A stretch of DNA of 13,753 bases from Armatimonadota bacterium (GCA_026392135.1 JAPLCR010000677.1:1-13753); one strand, 5' to 3'. Shown: positions 1 through 6,847, numbered from the stretch's first letter. Notes: a model not told the origin generated them from the letters alone. A program made the numbers and translations.

Positions 1-177
1 CGGACAGCCCTGATGACAGAACGGTATCCCACAGTCCATACATCGCGCCGCCTGATTTTTCAGTTTGTCTTCAGGAAACTCCAGATAGACCTCTAACCAG
101 TCCTTCTTACGCTCTTCTATGGAGCGTCGTGACGGTAATTCTCGTCCAAATTTCAAAAATCCCTTTGGGTCAGCCAT
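1..177 (-). CDS. gltD: Glutamate synthase small subunit GltD, N-terminal 59 residues (runs off the left edge)
   Basis: Only the N-terminus is in the window; the frame is open to base 1. GltD is the FAD- and NADPH-dependent subunit that feeds electrons through Fe-S clusters to the large subunit GltB, which makes glutamate from glutamine and 2-oxoglutarate in the cytoplasm. The visible part has the family's standard opening: MADPKGFLKFGRELPSRR, then an EERKKDW segment, and the cluster-binding stretch CMDCGIPFCHQGCP with Cys46, Cys49, Cys54 and Cys58. The start is ATG at 177, preceded by AGGAAG at a good distance. It lies 32 bp downstream of the Uma2 gene on the same strand and is probably co-transcribed with it. 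GltB is not immediately upstream, which is less common. A stand-alone GltD-like oxidoreductase of the same family is possible, since the FAD and NADPH domains are out of view. Confidence 0.9.
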   Translation of the reverse strand, partial: MADPKGFLKFGRELPSRRSIEERKKDWLEVYLEFPEDKLKNQAARCMDCGIPFCHQGCP

Positions 178-209
178 TCTTCTTCTTCCTGTCAGTATCC
201 TTAATTACC

Positions 210-791
210 CTATTCCGAGGCAAAAATCTCGTCCACGCTCACACTCAAGTTGGTCATTGCCAACGATTGAAAGGTCTCTTTAGGGTTATAGTGTCCCGCA
301 CTTTCAAAGCCCTCTTTGGTGAGGCGCAACACTTCTATGCTCTGTGGCTCCGTTCTCACTAGCCAGCACTCTTGCACGCCGATAGCGCAGTAGTCAATCA
401 ACTTTTCGCCAACGCTACGCCTGTTTTCGCTCGGAGAAAGTATCTCTACCACGAGTTCAGGCGCGGCTAATAGAGGCGTAGGGTCTGTCTCCTCCTTGCA
501 CTCTGCAAGCCGCTCATTACTAATAAACAGTACATCCGGCTGACGAGTCCGTAGAGGTGACTTACGAATCAGTACGTCGCAAGGGGCAATCAGTGCCTCT
601 CCTGCTCCGCTCTCTTCTTCATACCGCGTCAGTATACGGCAGATTCTCATAAGTACTCTTTGATGTAATCTTGTAGGATTCGTCATAAAGTGGCGCACTC
701 CGTCCAGAATATCGTAGCGTTGCATGATTTCCGGTTCCGCTAGGTACTCCTCATAAGTTAGGTATTGGGTCTGTTTGGGTGCTATCGCCAT
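210..791 (-). CDS. Uma2 family endonuclease (DUF820, PD-(D/E)XK fold)
   Basis: This 193-residue protein belongs to the Uma2/DUF820 family, which is predicted to have a restriction-endonuclease-like fold and is highly multiplied in Cyanobacteria and some other phyla. The biological role of the family is not established. Visible features in order are the N-terminal LTYEEYLA helix (11-18), a DILDG strand (27-31), an RLHQR helix near 41-45, QPDVLFI (84-90) supplying the first acidic residue Asp86, PELVVEILSPS (111-121) supplying Glu116, and EKLIDYCAIGVQECWLV (129-145) with Lys130 and the conserved GV.E.WLV strand. Length is usual for the family. The ATG start has GGAGGT 6 nt upstream. It sits between purK (30 bp away) and gltD (32 bp away), so it probably rides on their transcript. 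Family membership is well supported; nuclease activity and target are unknown. Confidence 0.88.
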   Translation of the reverse strand: MAIAPKQTQYLTYEEYLAEPEIMQRYDILDGVRHFMTNPTRLHQRVLMRICRILTRYEEESGAGEALIAPCDVLIRKSPLRTRQPDVLFISNERLAECKEETDPTPLLAAPELVVEILSPSENRRSVGEKLIDYCAIGVQECWLVRTEPQSIEVLRLTKEGFESAGHYNPKETFQSLAMTNLSVSVDEIFASE

Positions 792-820
792 GCGTCCACC
801 TCCGCCTAAGTGTAATCTTT

Positions 821-826
821 ATTATA
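821..826 (-). promoter_or_regulatory. Possible -10 element before the Uma2 gene
   Basis: A perfect TATAAT lies on the minus strand and overlaps the end of purK, which closes with two consecutive TAA codons. It is 30 bp before the Uma2 start. I see no acceptable -35 hexamer 16-18 bp upstream, so this could equally be a by-product of the tandem stops. Confidence 0.2.
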
Positions 827-1913
827 CCCCGATTAGCCGCTCTAACCGCCTAACTCTCTCTGCCCGCTCTCTATCGTCCGTGGCGAGAAGGGTGATATGC
901 CCGATTTTGCGCCCTGGTCTTGGCGATTTTCCGTAGAGGTGCAAGTGCGTCTCAGGGAAGGTCATGACATCGGAGTGTGCAGGTGCTTCGCCAATTAGAT
1001 TCAGCATAGCAATGGAACCACGCACCGCCGTTCCACCCAGTGGCAAGCCGCAAATCGCTCTTAAATGGTTCTCAAACTGGCTCGTCTCTGCTCCCTCTAT
1101 TGTCCAGTGACCGGAGTTGTGGACACGGGGAGCCATCTCATTTGCCAATAACTTACCCCCTACTTCAAAGAGTTCGACGGTTAGCACCCCCACATAGTTG
1201 AGCGTGTCCATCAGTCCCTTCATCAGTTTTTCCGCGCTCTCTTGTAGGCTTGAGGAGACATTTGGAGCAGGTGCAAGCGTAAGGCGCAGTATCCCTTCAC
1301 GGTGTGTGTTTTGAACCAATGGATAGAAAACGGTGTTTCCATCCGCATCGCGTACCCCAATAAGCGAGAGTTCGCGCTCGAAATGTACGAACCCTTCAAG
1401 GATAAGCGGAACGCCTTGCAGTTGCTCCCAAGCCGTTTCTACATCCTCTGGTGAGCGCAAAACCGCCTGCCCTTTCCCGTCATAGCCCATGCGCCGCGTT
1501 TTGAGAACCGCAGGAAGCCCCAGATCCTTCACGGCGCTCTCCAGCTCTTCAAGCGTATCCACTTTGCGGAAAGGAGGAACCTCCATGCCTTGCTGAACAA
1601 AGAGTGTCTTCTCGCTGAGTCGGTCTTGTGCTACTGCCAACGCATTGGGAGGAGGAGAGAGTGTGACGCGCTGTGCCAAAAACTCTGCCGCCTCTACTGG
1701 AACATTTTCGAACTCATAAGTCACCACATCACAACTCTTTACTAGATGCGTCAAGCCGTCGAGGTCGTCGAAGGGTGATAGAATATGTTCACAAAACTGC
1801 CCTGCGGGACTGTTGGGAGCGGGGTCTAGGAAGCAGAACTGAATGTCTAGAGGGATCCCTGCCAGCGCAATCATACGCCCCAGCTGTCCTGCGCCAATTA
1901 CTCCTACTTTCAT
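822..1913 (-). CDS. purK: 5-(carboxyamino)imidazole ribonucleotide synthase PurK
   Basis: PurK uses ATP and bicarbonate to convert aminoimidazole ribonucleotide (AIR) to N5-carboxy-AIR, the substrate of PurE, in de novo purine synthesis. The 363-residue protein is of normal length. It opens with the dinucleotide-fold signature GVIGAGQLGRM (4-14), followed by YEFENV (66-71), the ATP-grasp loop KTRRMGYDGKGQ (138-149), the EGFVHFERELSLI strand (from 173), the NEMAPRVHNSGHWTIEG segment (258-274) with metal-binding Glu and Asn residues, and the C-terminal LYGKSPRPGRKIGHI motif (326-340), which is diagnostic for PurK against other ATP-grasp enzymes. Its ATG overlaps the purE stop as ATGA, so translation is probably coupled and the two enzymes are made together. 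This fits the instability of the intermediate passed between them. Confidence 0.97.
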   Translation of the reverse strand: MKVGVIGAGQLGRMIALAGIPLDIQFCFLDPAPNSPAGQFCEHILSPFDDLDGLTHLVKSCDVVTYEFENVPVEAAEFLAQRVTLSPPPNALAVAQDRLSEKTLFVQQGMEVPPFRKVDTLEELESAVKDLGLPAVLKTRRMGYDGKGQAVLRSPEDVETAWEQLQGVPLILEGFVHFERELSLIGVRDADGNTVFYPLVQNTHREGILRLTLAPAPNVSSSLQESAEKLMKGLMDTLNYVGVLTVELFEVGGKLLANEMAPRVHNSGHWTIEGAETSQFENHLRAICGLPLGGTAVRGSIAMLNLIGEAPAHSDVMTFPETHLHLYGKSPRPGRKIGHITLLATDDRERAERVRRLERLIGV

Positions 1914-2407
1914 AGTGCCTCTTTTGGGTCTGGGTTGTCCAGAACGGTTTGAGTCTGGTTGTCACGAAAAGTGTGTAGCGCAGTACGAAACTCTGGGTAT
2001 TTGTTTCCTAAAATAGAGGTCGCGAGTAGTGCGGCGTTGATAGCACCCGCTCGCCCAATCGCAACTGTTGCAACGGGGATGCCTGCAGGCATCTGAACGA
2101 TAGAGAGCAGGGAATCCATGCCCTTCAGGGCTTTCGATTCTACCGGTACGCCGATAACGGGAAGTGCTGTTTTCGCTGCCGCCATGCCCGGTAGGTGTGC
2201 CGCACCTCCTGCACCCGCGATAATCACTTCCAAACCTCTCTCTTCCGCCGAGCCTGCATACTCGAACAGTAGATCGGGGGTTCTATGTGCTGATACGACC
2301 TTGACCTCATACGGCACACCGAGTGAGTCTAGTGTGTTTGCCGTATTTTGCATGGTCTCCCAGTCCGACTTAGATCCCATAATCACTCCAACCAGTGGCT
2401 TGCTCAC
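1910..2407 (-). CDS. purE: 5-(carboxyamino)imidazole ribonucleotide mutase PurE (class I)
   Basis: PurE moves the carboxyl group of N5-carboxy-AIR to C4, giving CAIR for purine synthesis. Motifs visible in the 165-residue product are GSKSD (11-15), SAHRTP (39-44) with the catalytic His41, the glycine-rich AGAGGAAHLPGM (64-75) and GVPVESKALKGMDSLL (86-101). A PurK partner next door marks it as the bacterial class I mutase. I chose the GTG at 2407: it gives the family's usual N-terminus (MSKPLVGVIMG) and has an AAGGGAAG ribosome site about 8 nt upstream. A TTG at 2464 would add 19 unconserved, charged residues (WYELRLQIQQ...) and has no good ribosome site. The last four bases are shared with purK. 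The final 20 or so residues, ending DNPDPKEAL, are an unremarkable tail. Confidence 0.96.
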   Translation of the reverse strand: MSKPLVGVIMGSKSDWETMQNTANTLDSLGVPYEVKVVSAHRTPDLLFEYAGSAEERGLEVIIAGAGGAAHLPGMAAAKTALPVIGVPVESKALKGMDSLLSIVQMPAGIPVATVAIGRAGAINAALLATSILGNKYPEFRTALHTFRDNQTQTVLDNPDPKEAL

Positions 2408-2472
2408 CGTTTCAACTTCCCTTTCCTTACGTTGCTGAATCTGTAGGCGTAGTTCATACCACAAACAGAGGC

Positions 2473-2498
2473 TCTCCCCCCTGTTTTGGAGGGGGAGA
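2473..2498 (-). other. G/C-rich stem-loop between glyA and purE
   Basis: Bases 2473-2480 (TCTCCCCC) pair perfectly with 2491-2498, leaving a 10-nt loop. No run of T follows on the minus strand, so it does not look like an intrinsic terminator. It lies between the glyA stop and the purE start and may stabilise a transcript end or modulate read-through into purE. A second, weaker inverted repeat (GTGG/CCAC) flanks the TTTTTT run nearby at about 2508-2524. Confidence 0.45.
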
Positions 2499-2537
2499 CC
2501 ATGCGAAGTGGTTTTTTGCCACCAATGGCACCCGTCT

Positions 2538-3911
2538 TTAGAAGTCGATCCCTGGAATGGGAAATGCGCCGCTTGTACAGAGGTCTGTCACCTCTCCTCG
2601 AATTTGGCGCAGAGCGGGCTCATCAAAGACATAGGTTTTCCCCTCTTTACGGCACGCCCCTGCAACCCTATCCATCCAGTCCGCAATCAGAGCCATCTCC
2701 GCCTCCTGAAATCCGCGTGAGGTGACCGCCGGGGTTCCGATGCGAAGTCCGCTTGGCGAGAAGGGCTTGCGCGGGTCGTTGGGAACCGAGTTAAAGTTTG
2801 TCTCCAGCCCTGCCTCGTAGAGTGCTTTGGCAAAAGGCTTACCGGGAATTTTGCGCGACTTCATTACATCTATCAAGATAAGGTGATTGTCAGTTCCCCC
2901 CGTCACTAGCGAGAATCCCCTATCGAGTAGAGCCTGTGCGAGAGCCTTCGCGTTCTTAACAATCTGCTCGGCGTACTGGCGGAACTCCTCCGTCGCCGCC
3001 TCCTTGAAACAGACGGCGAGAGCGGCTATTGTGTTGTTGTGGGGTCCACCTTGCAGACCGGGGAAGACCGCCTTGTCTATACGGTCTACAAGCCGCTCTT
3101 CGGGGTTCTCCATCATGGCACGGTCTTTGCACAGTACAAAGCCTCCGCGTGGTCCTCGTATCGCTTTGTGGCTTGTGGAGGTGACGACATCGGCGTAAGG
3201 AACGGGGTCGGGATGCAGTTTACCAATGATAAGCCCGTTGATATGGGCAATGTCGGCGACTAAATACGCCCCTACCTCGTCTGCAATTTCGCGAAACTTT
3301 GCGAAGTCCCAGATACGGGGATAGGCGGTTCCTCCGGCAAATATCACTTTAGGGCGTTCACGCAGAGCGATTTGCCGTAGTTCGTCGTAGTCTAGTTGCT
3401 GTGTCTCTGGGTTCAGCCCTGTCACTCCGTGCGCCTCGCTGTATCCGTAGTAGACAGGGTGGTAGAGCAGCCCGCTAAAATTGACGTTCAGACCGTGTGT
3501 GAGATGTCCGCCGCTAGATAGGTGCATTCCCATCACCTTCTCTCCGGGCTTCATCAGTGCAAAGTACGCCGCCATATTCGCGGGCGAACCGCTGTTGGTC
3601 TGCACGTTGGCGTGGTCTGCGCCAAACAGTGCTTTGGCGCGTTCGCGGGCGAGCTCCTCAATGCCGTCTACAAATTCATTGCCCTCATAGTAACGCTTGC
3701 CGGGATACCCTTCCGAGTATTTGTTGCAGAAGACGGTGGACATCGCCTGCATGACGGCGGCAGAGGTGTAGTTTTCGGAGGGTATAAGGCGAATTAGACT
3801 AGATTGACGGCGAGTCTCTTGAACGGTAAGCTCGTAAACATCGGGGTCAATAGCACGCAGTGCTTCATACTGAGAGGTGACGCACTGAAACGGTGTTTCT
3901 GTCAGGGACAT
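2538..3911 (-). CDS. glyA: Serine hydroxymethyltransferase
   Basis: This PLP enzyme converts serine and tetrahydrofolate to glycine and 5,10-methylene-tetrahydrofolate, the main source of one-carbon units for purines, thymidylate and methionine. Visible landmarks in the 457-residue product are RLIPSENYTS (41-50), NKYSEGYPGKRYYEG (63-77), the TNSGSPAN cofactor-phosphate loop (105-112), GGHLTHG (134-140), VADIAHINGLI (218-228) with the PLP-pyridine Asp220, and STSHKAIRGPRGG (245-257) with the Schiff-base Lys249. It is somewhat longer than the common bacterial form of about 415-430 residues, with an extended N-terminus and C-terminus. Variants such as SGSPAN and AHINGL depart from the commonest bacterial wording. 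The ATG start has AAGGAG upstream but with a long 14-nt spacer. It is the first gene of the purE/purK stretch, which fits its role in feeding purine synthesis. Confidence 0.97.
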   Translation of the reverse strand: MSLTETPFQCVTSQYEALRAIDPDVYELTVQETRRQSSLIRLIPSENYTSAAVMQAMSTVFCNKYSEGYPGKRYYEGNEFVDGIEELARERAKALFGADHANVQTNSGSPANMAAYFALMKPGEKVMGMHLSSGGHLTHGLNVNFSGLLYHPVYYGYSEAHGVTGLNPETQQLDYDELRQIALRERPKVIFAGGTAYPRIWDFAKFREIADEVGAYLVADIAHINGLIIGKLHPDPVPYADVVTSTSHKAIRGPRGGFVLCKDRAMMENPEERLVDRIDKAVFPGLQGGPHNNTIAALAVCFKEAATEEFRQYAEQIVKNAKALAQALLDRGFSLVTGGTDNHLILIDVMKSRKIPGKPFAKALYEAGLETNFNSVPNDPRKPFSPSGLRIGTPAVTSRGFQEAEMALIADWMDRVAGACRKEGKTYVFDEPALRQIRGEVTDLCTSGAFPIPGIDF

Positions 3912-3968
3912 GGGTTCGTTGAAGGCTCCTTACAAAATGGGTGTCGTAATAGGGGTTTTGATGGTTCC

Positions 3969-3974
3969 ATTGTA
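3969..3974 (-). promoter_or_regulatory. Possible glyA -10 element (TACAAT)
   Basis: TACAAT on the minus strand is 58 bp upstream of the glyA ATG, a sensible distance for a short leader. No clear -35 hexamer sits 16-18 bp upstream, so the call is weak. Confidence 0.3.
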
Positions 3975-4085
3975 CCCCAAAACGGCTTCAGGTAGAGCCC
4001 TCTCCTCGTAGTGGGCGAGATCAATGCTGTGAGCAGAAAAGCCTTGGGAGATGCGAGGAGAAGCAGTACACAGTGCGATACAGCA

Positions 4086-4115
4086 CAGTGAGGCTCTTGA
4101 ATTTGAACCTCACTG
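4086..4115. repeat. Inverted repeat in the glyA upstream region
   Basis: CAGTGAGG at 4086-4093 pairs perfectly with CCTCACTG at 4108-4115 around a 14-nt A/T-rich loop. No T run follows on either strand. It could be an operator or an RNA stem. It lies upstream of the proposed -10 at 3969-3974. Confidence 0.5.
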
Positions 4116-4174
4116 CATCCCTCTCTCACACTCTATGCGCGGGGAGGGGATATGAAAGGTGATTACCGCCTGCT

Positions 4175-4204
4175 GTGGAGTTGTTTCTGTTGAAACTACT
4201 CCAC
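4175..4204 (-). terminator. Stem-loop spanning the end of the GHMP kinase gene
   Basis: On the minus strand GTGGAGT and GTTTC pair with GAAAC and ACTCCAC, giving 7 + 5 base pairs around one A/A mismatch and a 4-nt AACA loop. The TAG stop codon lies inside the stem. The strength suggests a transcript-end or stabilising structure. The lack of a following T run argues against a classical intrinsic terminator, so transcription may continue toward glyA. Confidence 0.45.
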
Positions 4205-5194
4205 CTGCGTAACGGTCAAGCCCGGTACAGGTTTGGGGAAAAGTAGCCTCTCTGCCCCCGCGGAGAGAAGGGCTTTCCCCAACTCCTCTGGGTTCTCGGT
4301 AAGGGCGATAATCGTACCGCCTCCGCCCGCTCCTGCCAACTTTGCGCCGTGCGCTCCTGCCTTTTTCGCCGCACGAATCAAGCGGTCGTTTACTTCTCCT
4401 GACCCGCCCAACTCAGAGACTAGCGCGTGGTTCTCATCCATCATCGCGCCTAGCGTACCCCAATCCCGTTCTATTAATGCACGCTTGCCCCGGCGTGCCA
4501 ACTCTGCGATACGCGTGAAGTTCCGCCTTGCCACAGGATCGCCATCCAACCAGCGAAGGCGCGGAGAGCGATGCACCGTGCCGGAATCGTGTTGAACCCC
4601 TGTGTTTGCCAGAATAAGCGGTGGATTTGGAAAGAGAGTACCTAGCGGCTCTATCGTCGCAAGAGGCTCATCATCCCTCTGCTCAAGCTGCTCCTTACCA
4701 AAATAGTCCATGAAGTTCAGTCCGCCAAAGACCGCCATGTGCTGGTCTTGCAAGCCGCACAAAATCCCCATTACACGGTTCTCCACTTTGCGCGTAGTCT
4801 CTGCCAGATGATAGGATGTACTGTTTTGCTCCAAATAACTGTCCATCACTCCCACAATCGTCGCCAAAAGAGCGGTAGAGCCAGCCATACCCGCCCGCAT
4901 GGGAATATCCGTCTTGAGGTGAAGGCTGAAACGTGCTAGTGCGGGGTCTACCTCAAACCATGTCAGGACGGCACGAGCCACATCTAGTTTGTCCTTTTGG
5001 AGCTGTAAGTCCTGATGACTCCGAAACACCGCAGTCTCGCCATCATTCGTTACTGTCAGCGCGTCCGTATCCGTCAGTAAACGGCACTCCGCCCTCTCCT
5101 GCACAGAGCAATAGAGGACAGAGCCGCCATACATATCCGAAGGATTCCCTACTATTCCACACCTGCCCGGTGCTGTCGCTACAATCTGTACCAA
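4196..5194 (-). CDS. GHMP-family sugar kinase (substrate unknown)
   Basis: The 332-residue protein has all three GHMP-kinase motifs. Motif 1 is PGRCGIVGNPSDMYGG (9-24), motif 2 is PMRAGMAGSTALL (98-110), which forms the ATP-phosphate loop, and motif 3 is KLAGAGGGGTI (285-295). CGLQDQHMAVFGGLNFMDY (146-164) supplies the probable catalytic base Asp150. The GNPSD form of motif 1 and the GLQD...GG segment resemble glucuronokinase-like and heptose-7-phosphate-kinase-like members rather than homoserine or mevalonate kinases. The likely reaction is therefore phosphorylation of a sugar or sugar phosphate in the cytoplasm, an inference. The start is TTG at 5194, supported by GGAGGTGA 4 nt upstream and by motif 1 lying at the very N-terminus. 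It is divergent from the lipoprotein gene at 5304 and is followed by glyA, neither of which reveals its substrate. Confidence 0.85.
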   Translation of the reverse strand: MVQIVATAPGRCGIVGNPSDMYGGSVLYCSVQERAECRLLTDTDALTVTNDGETAVFRSHQDLQLQKDKLDVARAVLTWFEVDPALARFSLHLKTDIPMRAGMAGSTALLATIVGVMDSYLEQNSTSYHLAETTRKVENRVMGILCGLQDQHMAVFGGLNFMDYFGKEQLEQRDDEPLATIEPLGTLFPNPPLILANTGVQHDSGTVHRSPRLRWLDGDPVARRNFTRIAELARRGKRALIERDWGTLGAMMDENHALVSELGGSGEVNDRLIRAAKKAGAHGAKLAGAGGGGTIIALTENPEELGKALLSAGAERLLFPKPVPGLTVTQVE

Positions 5195-5303
5195 AAGCTC
5201 ACCTCCAAAATAGTTTGAATATCTGCTAAAATCTAATTGGTTAAAACACCCATTGAATCCTGCTCACACTTTTCTACAAGTGTGAAGGAGACCTCCAAGC
5301 ACT
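5195..5303. promoter_or_regulatory. Divergent intergenic region
   Basis: These 109 bp must hold promoters for the GHMP kinase (minus) and the lipoprotein/kinase pair (plus). The left half is strongly A/T-rich with several TAAAAT/TTAAAA words. I cannot pick a convincing -35/-10 pair for either direction: TAAAAT at 5227-5232 lacks a -35, and the minus-strand TTTTAA/GATATT pair with 17-bp spacing matches only partly. Confidence 0.4.
5264..5285 (+). promoter_or_regulatory. Stem-loop abutting the lipoprotein ribosome-binding site
   Basis: TCACACTT (5264-5271) pairs perfectly with AAGTGTGA (5278-5285) around a 6-nt loop, and the AAGGAG ribosome site begins at the last stem base. The SD-to-ATG spacer is long (13 nt) and itself contains CCTCC, which is complementary to the SD. 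The arrangement could modulate translation initiation; this is inference. Confidence 0.45.
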
Positions 5304-6038
5304 ATGAAACGACCCACTCTACCTTACCTACTCTTACTCGTACTGGGAATACTCTTGTCTGGGTGTACACGCCCTATCAACCGCACAGCGGAGAGTCGCA
5401 TCCGCCAAGCGTTACCAGAGGTTCTGGGTCCTGCAAAATCGTATACCGTTCGAGTAGACAGTGCTTGGGAGCGCACGCTCCAAGGCAAGCTTGCCCGCGT
5501 CAGTATTGAGGGGGGGGATGTCCGCTTCCGAAACGGACTGATTCTCGACCACCTGTCGCTTACTCTTAAAGGGGTGGAGGTAGATACTGACAGCCACAAG
5601 CTTCGCAAAATCCGCGAGACCGACTTCACACTCACTATTGGCGAAAAGAACCTCAATGAGTTTATTGTAGATGAGGTGATTGATGGTGAATCCCTTCGCA
5701 AAATCCGCCTCCAGCTTCTCGAAAATACCGTTCTGATTAGAGGTGAACGGGTGGTATTGGGAGTGGGGATACCTTTTGAGATTTCGGGGTCTCTACTCAT
5801 TAAGGGACCTGCAATAATAGAACTCGATACCGCACGTCTTCGCGTCGTGGGTATTCCCTTTACGGGGCGCGTGCTTCAATTCCTCAAGAGGCGTATTGAA
5901 AATGCAGTAGACCTCTCTCAACTCTCGTTCCCGATGGTGGTAAATGAGGTTAGCGTGGTTCAGGGTAGACTAATGTTGACGGGTAAAGCGAATCCCATGC
6001 CTCTCATTGAGCAAAATCGCCCAAATGCTTTATGGTAG
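5304..6038 (+). CDS. DUF2993 (LmeA-like) lipoprotein
   Basis: The 244-residue product starts with a lipoprotein signal: basic MKR, a leucine-rich core (9-18) and the lipobox LSGC with Cys21 as lipidation site. The mature part alternates beta strands and short helices and contains TIGEKNLNEFI (111-121), a typical DUF2993 segment, then LIRGERV (144-150), GIPFEISGSLLI (155-166) and VVGIPFTGRVLQFL (181-194). DUF2993 includes mycobacterial LmeA, a phosphoinositide-binding protein acting in mannan synthesis at the envelope. Similar proteins are viewed as lipid binders of the tubular lipid-binding kind. It would act on the outer face of the inner membrane or in the outer membrane. Ligand and partners are unknown. 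The ATG has AAGGAG upstream with a long spacer. Its end overlaps the next gene by 7 nt. Confidence 0.78.
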   Translation: MKRPTLPYLLLLVLGILLSGCTRPINRTAESRIRQALPEVLGPAKSYTVRVDSAWERTLQGKLARVSIEGGDVRFRNGLILDHLSLTLKGVEVDTDSHKLRKIRETDFTLTIGEKNLNEFIVDEVIDGESLRKIRLQLLENTVLIRGERVVLGVGIPFEISGSLLIKGPAIIELDTARLRVVGIPFTGRVLQFLKRRIENAVDLSQLSFPMVVNEVSVVQGRLMLTGKANPMPLIEQNRPNALW

Positions 6039-6847
6039 GTCTTGAAACGCAAGGTATGTACGTAGAGTGGGAGGATGTCTTTACGACCATTCTGAAAGCA
6101 CCCGGCACAACCCTCATCTTAGGGGGAACGGATGTCGGAAAGACGACTTTTACCCGCCTTCTAGCGAACAGGTTGATAGTGGCAGGCGAGCACGTTGCAC
6201 TTTTAGATGCCGATTTAGGACAGTCTGAGATAGGTCCTCCCACCTGTGTGGGGTTGGCATTGCCCGTGAGACCCTTCGCCTCTCTCTCCGACCTTACGCC
6301 CAATGCCCTGGCTTTTGTTGGGAGAACCAGCCCGGTAGGTAGCTTGCTGGAGTACACTGCTGCCATTGTTCGCCTTGCAAAAATGGCTCAGCAAGGACAT
6401 CTTATTGTAGACACGAGCGGCTATCAGTACGGCATGGGAGCGCGGACGCTCTATCACACTCTCTCTGACCTGCTACAGCCTGTGCATATCGTAGCCTTAC
6501 AGAGGAGAGCAGAGTTAGCACCCATTTTAACACCGCTAAGCCACCGTAATGTGACACTACACACCCCTCCGGTACCAGAAGAGATAGCCCAAAAGCCGGC
6601 ACAACTAAGGAAGATACGCCGTACTATGAAGTTTGCGACCTACTTCCAAAATGTAGAGCAACACACCTACTCCTTTGAAGAGGTAGGTCTGTTTGGAACG
6701 TGGTTAGGTGGGGGAACTCCTGTTCCTGCTCACATACTAAAGTTTATCAATCAGGCTTTCGGACAGAGCTATCGGGTCTACTATGCGGAGACTTATGGGC
6801 AAGACCTTGGCTTGAGGAAGGAGGGGATGGGAAACTCTTGGGATTAG
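6032..6847 (+). CDS. Clp1-type P-loop polynucleotide kinase (Clp1/GlmU family), frame closes early
   Basis: The 271-residue frame matches the Clp1/Grc3 type of P-loop kinases, which phosphorylate 5'-OH RNA or DNA ends. It has a Walker A GGTDVGKTT (31-39), the clasp/Walker B segment LDADLGQSEIGPP (58-70) typical of this family, FVGRTSPVG (96-104), DTSGYQYGMGARTL (127-140) and a lid-like RKIRR..K (193-200). The N-terminus is short and lacks the extra domains of eukaryotic Clp1. The ATG at 6032 lies within the lipoprotein gene's end (ATGGTAG, 7-nt overlap), implying translational coupling; an in-frame ATG at 6056 is an alternative. The frame ends at TAG 6845-6847 after a non-family tail (MGNSWD), while the expected C-terminal domain continues in the -1 frame to 6999. 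So the gene is broken by a small indel, carries a sequencing error, or is read by frameshifting. Bacterial roles of this family are poorly known. Confidence 0.82.
   Translation: MVGLETQGMYVEWEDVFTTILKAPGTTLILGGTDVGKTTFTRLLANRLIVAGEHVALLDADLGQSEIGPPTCVGLALPVRPFASLSDLTPNALAFVGRTSPVGSLLEYTAAIVRLAKMAQQGHLIVDTSGYQYGMGARTLYHTLSDLLQPVHIVALQRRAELAPILTPLSHRNVTLHTPPVPEEIAQKPAQLRKIRRTMKFATYFQNVEQHTYSFEEVGLFGTWLGGGTPVPAHILKFINQAFGQSYRVYYAETYGQDLGLRKEGMGNSWD

Larger units (their letters stand above)
3912..4195 (-). other. glyA leader and spacer between the GHMP kinase gene and glyA
   Basis: This 284-bp stretch holds no convincing gene. One open frame crosses it on the minus strand, but its product is unlike any protein I know and it runs into glyA. 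It contains two stem-loops (listed separately), a purine/pyrimidine-skewed segment near 4116-4150, the repeated word CACAGTG just before the 4086 stem, and a TACAAT -10-like element 58 bp before glyA. I checked for the conserved cores of glycine, SAM and tetrahydrofolate riboswitches by eye and did not recognise any. Confidence 0.5.

Noticed and set aside
2408..2464. Extension of purE to the TTG at 2464
   Set aside because: The added 19 residues are not part of the PurE family N-terminus and the GTG at 2407 has the better ribosome site.
3902..4129. Minus-strand frame of 75 codons upstream of glyA
   Set aside because: It overlaps the glyA start, lacks a ribosome site, and the product (rich in Cys, Pro and Leu with no pattern) does not look like a protein.
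3912..4195. Riboswitch (glycine, SAM or tetrahydrofolate type) before glyA
   Set aside because: The context invites one, but I could not find the conserved core of any of these classes by eye.
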